Origin: Euryarchaeota archaeon UBA538
GTDB taxonomy: Archaea > Thermoplasmatota > Poseidoniia > Poseidoniales > Thalassarchaeaceae
Direction: 5' to 3'
Length of the DNA stretch: 9,923 nucleotides
NCBI GenBank assembly: GCA_002499325.1
Contig: DALC01000068.1
Span: forward strand, 1-9,923
Shown here: one piece after another, positions 7,383-9,923 of the stretch
Position numbering within the stretch: position 1 is the stretch's first letter
How the letters are laid out: every line of letters starts with the position of its first letter
The notes under the pieces: model-generated
What the model was told of the DNA's origin: nothing
The model's database searches: none
The model's input: only the letters and a program-made list of their open reading frames with translations
Translations under genes and position numbers: made by a program

Positions 7383-8411
7383 CTATGGCCACGTTAGGTG
7401 ACTCTCTGACACTCCGCACTTTATCCAGGTTCGGCCTCCTTTGGTCTCCGCAAGAATCTCTCCTCCGCACACTGGACAGATTGTGTGTTCGGAAAGCTCT
7501 TCCAGCCACGCCCTTCTAGTTTCTAATTCGTCTCCTTCTTCAATGAGTTTTCCTAATACCCTCAAGGCTCTTCCTTCAAGCGGGGATCCGGAAGCCTCCC
7601 AGGGATTTTCCTTGAGACTCGGCATATTCCTAGTTGCTTCAGGAATCCCATCAATTGCATCTCTTTCCAGAGGCTGAGGCCCTCCTACAGTTACTCTCCT
7701 AGCTAATGAGTAGGATAGAAAGAAGCCCCCTAAATGGGCCATATGCGCAATATTACCATCTCCTGAAGTTCCTAACTGAATCGAATAAACTTGCCAAACT
7801 TCTATCCCCAATCTGATGAACACAATCAACCAAATTGGCCATGCCCTGATTAGGAACAGTAAGGGAAACTCAACTTCATCGCTGGGCCAGCATGCCATGT
7901 AAGCCCCCAGTATCCCGAAAGCAGCACCACTCGCCCCTACTGTTGGAATCATCGAATCAGGATGTGTGAAGACCCAAGCAATATTCCCTCCCAAAAGTCC
8001 GAGTATGTAGACAGTCATCCACCTCCTGCCACCCATCCTTTGCTCCAGCGGAATACCCACAAGTCCAATTACCAAAATATTCCCAAGTACATGTACCCAT
8101 CCAGCGTGAATCCATGCACTTGTGATGAATCTGTATGACTCCAAGGGCGAGGTAGCAATCGATGGCCTGATTCCAAAAACAGAAACTATCCACCCCATCT
8201 CGACGGGGACCCCTTGGATAACAGAAATGGCAAATTGTACGAAAGATGCCAACATAAGTGAAAGAATGGTCGCGAGGGCAATACTCGTGTTCCCCCTATA
8301 TGCGGAAATATAGGGATAAATACAACAAATGAATAGCACTAAGACAAAAATCTGCTCGAAATTTCCAAGCTCGCCTAATGCACTCACGCCCCTGACAGAG
8401 GGGGCTCGCAA
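7383..8411 (-). CDS. Rhomboid-family intramembrane serine protease with a C-terminal zinc-ribbon-like tail
   Basis: Rhomboids cut transmembrane helices of other proteins inside the membrane using a Ser-His dyad. The 342-residue product shows HAGWVHVLGN (HxxxN, H107 and N111), the nucleophile motif GASGAAFG (S161) and HMAHLGGFF (catalytic H226). Hydrophobic segments at about 20-37, 46-66, 97-119, 131-148, 156-174, 182-208 and 220-238 suggest one extra N-terminal helix plus the six-helix core. After the last helix come basic residues and about 100 cytoplasmic residues ending in CPVCGGE (C312, C315) and KCGVSESH (C332, H338). That is a zinc ribbon lacking the usual fourth cysteine, possibly using histidine. 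The listed start is TTG. A GTG at 8387 is an alternative, with no upstream in-frame ATG, so the first eight residues are uncertain. It lies 58 bases before the S8 protease gene on the same strand. Confidence 0.9.
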   Translation of the reverse strand: MRAPSVRGVSALGELGNFEQIFVLVLFICCIYPYISAYRGNTSIALATILSLMLASFVQFAISVIQGVPVEMGWIVSVFGIRPSIATSPLESYRFITSAWIHAGWVHVLGNILVIGLVGIPLEQRMGGRRWMTVYILGLLGGNIAWVFTHPDSMIPTVGASGAAFGILGAYMACWPSDEVEFPLLFLIRAWPIWLIVFIRLGIEVWQVYSIQLGTSGDGNIAHMAHLGGFFLSYSLARRVTVGGPQPLERDAIDGIPEATRNMPSLKENPWEASGSPLEGRALRVLGKLIEEGDELETRRAWLEELSEHTICPVCGGEILAETKGGRTWIKCGVSESHLTWP

Positions 8412-8464
8412 ATAGTGATTTTCAGAATGGAACGACTCAAACGACTGATACTACTCCGGGGTGC
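8412..8464. promoter_or_regulatory. Divergent spacer between the rhomboid and ABC transporter genes
   Basis: This 53-base spacer must carry, or overlap, the promoters of both divergent genes. I see no good TATA box for either. GGGGTG directly before the ATG at 8465 could serve as a weak ribosome binding site. CTATTTG on the minus strand (8409-8415) is about 25 bases before the alternative GTG start of the rhomboid at 8387, which slightly favours that shorter start. Confidence 0.3.
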
Positions 8465-9898
8465 ATGGCGCAGTCCCCAGTACTCAAGGCTAGAGACCTT
8501 AGCGTTACTCGGGGGACACGAACCGTAATCCAAAAATTGGACCTAGAAATATTCCGAGGAGATATCGTATGCCTCGTGGGGGAAAATGGCTCTGGAAAGA
8601 CTACTCTGATCGAATCACTCGTGGGGATCATTCCCCTTACTAAAGGTCAGGTTGAGTGGTTTTCAGAGAAGGATGAGCCACTCATAATCAGGAATTACTC
8701 AGGAACAAGAAAAAAGCCTCACCCATTCGGCCTGACTCTACAATCGGATGGTGTTTGTGGAGAGGAGAAAGTCACTGAGAGACTCATAACCGCACTAAAT
8801 GTGTCGGGAATAGATTGTAGTCAATTAGAGGCAAAACAGATCCTGGAAGAGTGGGGTATGTCTCACAGGGGAGAGGACAGGGTTTCACAACTTTCAGCTG
8901 GACTGCGGAGACGTCTGGCAGTTATTTCTGGAATGGCCCCTGCAATGATGTGCGAGGCTCCGAGATTAGTTTTCCTGGATGAGCCATCCGAAGGCTTGGA
9001 TTCATTCTCCAAAGGAGTATTGAAGAAGTGGATAGGAGAGCTGTCACAATATGGAAATGCTATAGTAATGGCTTCACATGATGAAGAAATAATCGCATGC
9101 TCAAGCAGAATCTTGACAATTGAATCAGGTGAGATTTCCGAGTCAAAGAACAATATTGAAGAAGAGCTTTACATGGAGAGGCAATTCCTCAGCGAAAGAG
9201 AAACTAAGACTATCTCATCACTGTTCACATGGAGTTACTCAATTGAGAGGAGAAATCCAGTAGACACCATTGGAAAAGCAACTCCTGCCATATTGGCCCT
9301 ACTCTTGTCCTACTCAGTATTGACAGGAATGGATACGTCGCAGGCCACCCTTTCAAACACCAATATAGGTAACCATCTGACTGCGGCTCTAATTCTCACT
9401 CCAGCATTCATCTCCGCGGTTATTTCCCCTGCCATGATTCGTAGACTCTCAGAGGAGGAATGCGGGAAATGGTGGTCAGCAGTTTGTGGTCCACAATTCC
9501 GTCCGGCAACATCCATAATTGCATCATCGATTCTTCTACCGCTTCCTCTAACATATCTCTCATGGTTTGTATTGGAGGGCTCTTTGCCAGTTGGTAGCTC
9601 TGAGGAGATATTGAGGTGGCTCTGGCTTCCATCACTGGTAATAATTGACATTTCTTGTGCCGCCACTGCACTGCACCTTCTGGTTTCAGACCTGAGAAGG
9701 TCAGGTGCGGCAGCGTCATCACTTCTTCTGATAGTATTAATTTGGCCATTCATGGAATTGGTAGATGCATTGTCTGTAATCATGGAAGTCGGCATGTCCT
9801 CAGAGATCTCAATAGGTAGCCCGCTGGCATCGATAATTATTGCCAGTATTATTTCTGCTATGGTCTGGGCAGTGGCTGTTATTATTCCTGATGCATAG
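8465..9898 (+). CDS. ABC transporter, ATPase fused to six-helix membrane domain; CcmA-CcmB-like haem exporter candidate
   Basis: In this 477-residue half-transporter the ATPase comes first (about 5-225): Walker A GENGSGKT (39-46), Q-loop Q93, signature LSAGLRRRLAV (143-153), Walker B LVFLDEPSEGLD (168-179) and switch histidine H205. LSAG followed by RRR is typical of CcmA. A charged linker leads to a membrane domain with hydrophobic segments near 272-289, 304-322, 347-369, 388-408, 415-433 and 452-474. Six helices, an acidic loop after helix 2 (RRLSEEECGKW) and an LLLIVLIWPFMELV segment before the last helix recall CcmB, which normally is a separate protein of about 220 residues. If right, it works at the cytoplasmic membrane in cytochrome c maturation. 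CcmB is poorly conserved, so another small-molecule exporter remains possible. The last 25 bases (9899-9923) hold no recognisable start. Confidence 0.85.
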   Translation: MAQSPVLKARDLSVTRGTRTVIQKLDLEIFRGDIVCLVGENGSGKTTLIESLVGIIPLTKGQVEWFSEKDEPLIIRNYSGTRKKPHPFGLTLQSDGVCGEEKVTERLITALNVSGIDCSQLEAKQILEEWGMSHRGEDRVSQLSAGLRRRLAVISGMAPAMMCEAPRLVFLDEPSEGLDSFSKGVLKKWIGELSQYGNAIVMASHDEEIIACSSRILTIESGEISESKNNIEEELYMERQFLSERETKTISSLFTWSYSIERRNPVDTIGKATPAILALLLSYSVLTGMDTSQATLSNTNIGNHLTAALILTPAFISAVISPAMIRRLSEEECGKWWSAVCGPQFRPATSIIASSILLPLPLTYLSWFVLEGSLPVGSSEEILRWLWLPSLVIIDISCAATALHLLVSDLRRSGAAASSLLLIVLIWPFMELVDALSVIMEVGMSSEISIGSPLASIIIASIISAMVWAVAVIIPDA

Positions 9899-9923
9899 GG
9901 AATAGCATTCTTCACTAGGGAGC

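Noticed and set aside
9310..9915. Minus-strand open frame of 201 codons opposite the ABC membrane domain
   Set aside because: It is antisense to a well-supported membrane domain, has no family motif and has the composition of a shadow frame.
1..9923. Defence system, CRISPR array, mobile element, tRNA or rRNA
   Set aside because: Reading both strands showed no spaced direct repeats, transposase or integrase motifs, terminal inverted repeats or RNA gene signatures. All large frames belong to housekeeping, protease or transporter families.

Overview
The window reads as a gene-dense archaeal chromosome segment, most likely from a planktonic marine euryarchaeon of the Marine Group II/III type (Candidatus Poseidoniia). 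This is inferred from several things: SufB/SufC without bacterial Suf accessory genes in view, a very large secreted subtilase with CARDB-type repeats and a membrane anchor, zinc ribbons appended to membrane proteins, frequent AGA/AGG arginine codons, moderate GC, TATA-like boxes about 25 bases before starts, and few strong ribosome binding sites. No rRNA, tRNA or marker gene is present to confirm the lineage.

Layout. Bases 1-1324 (minus strand) hold sufC followed by the 5' part of sufB, overlapping by ATGA, with sufB running off the left edge. A 102-base divergent spacer separates them from a plus-strand gene (1427-1912) for a small NifU C-terminal-domain protein, so the left third is an Fe-S cluster assembly locus. 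The NifU-like gene converges on, and overlaps by 8 bases, a minus-strand run read in the order rhomboid protease (8411-7383), giant S8 protease (7324-2546), Maf nucleotide pyrophosphatase (2543-1905). From 8465 a divergent plus-strand gene encodes an ABC transporter with ATPase and six-helix membrane domain in one chain. It is most like a fusion of CcmA and CcmB, the haem-exporter subunits of cytochrome c maturation.

How the genes may work together. SufC, SufB and the NifU-like protein can be placed in one pathway, with SufBC building Fe-S clusters and the NifU domain carrying them. The rhomboid and the S8 protease form the second theme. The rhomboid is an intramembrane protease whose cytoplasmic tail ends in a zinc-ribbon-like motif. 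The next gene encodes an exported protease with a single C-terminal transmembrane helix and a cytoplasmic tail that also ends in a zinc ribbon. This arrangement suggests, without proving, that the rhomboid acts on the S8 protease anchor.

There is no stretch over 300 bases without a gene. The spacers (1325-1426, 7325-7382, 8412-8464) contain only candidate promoter elements. I saw no CRISPR array, insertion sequence, tRNA, rRNA or clear terminator.
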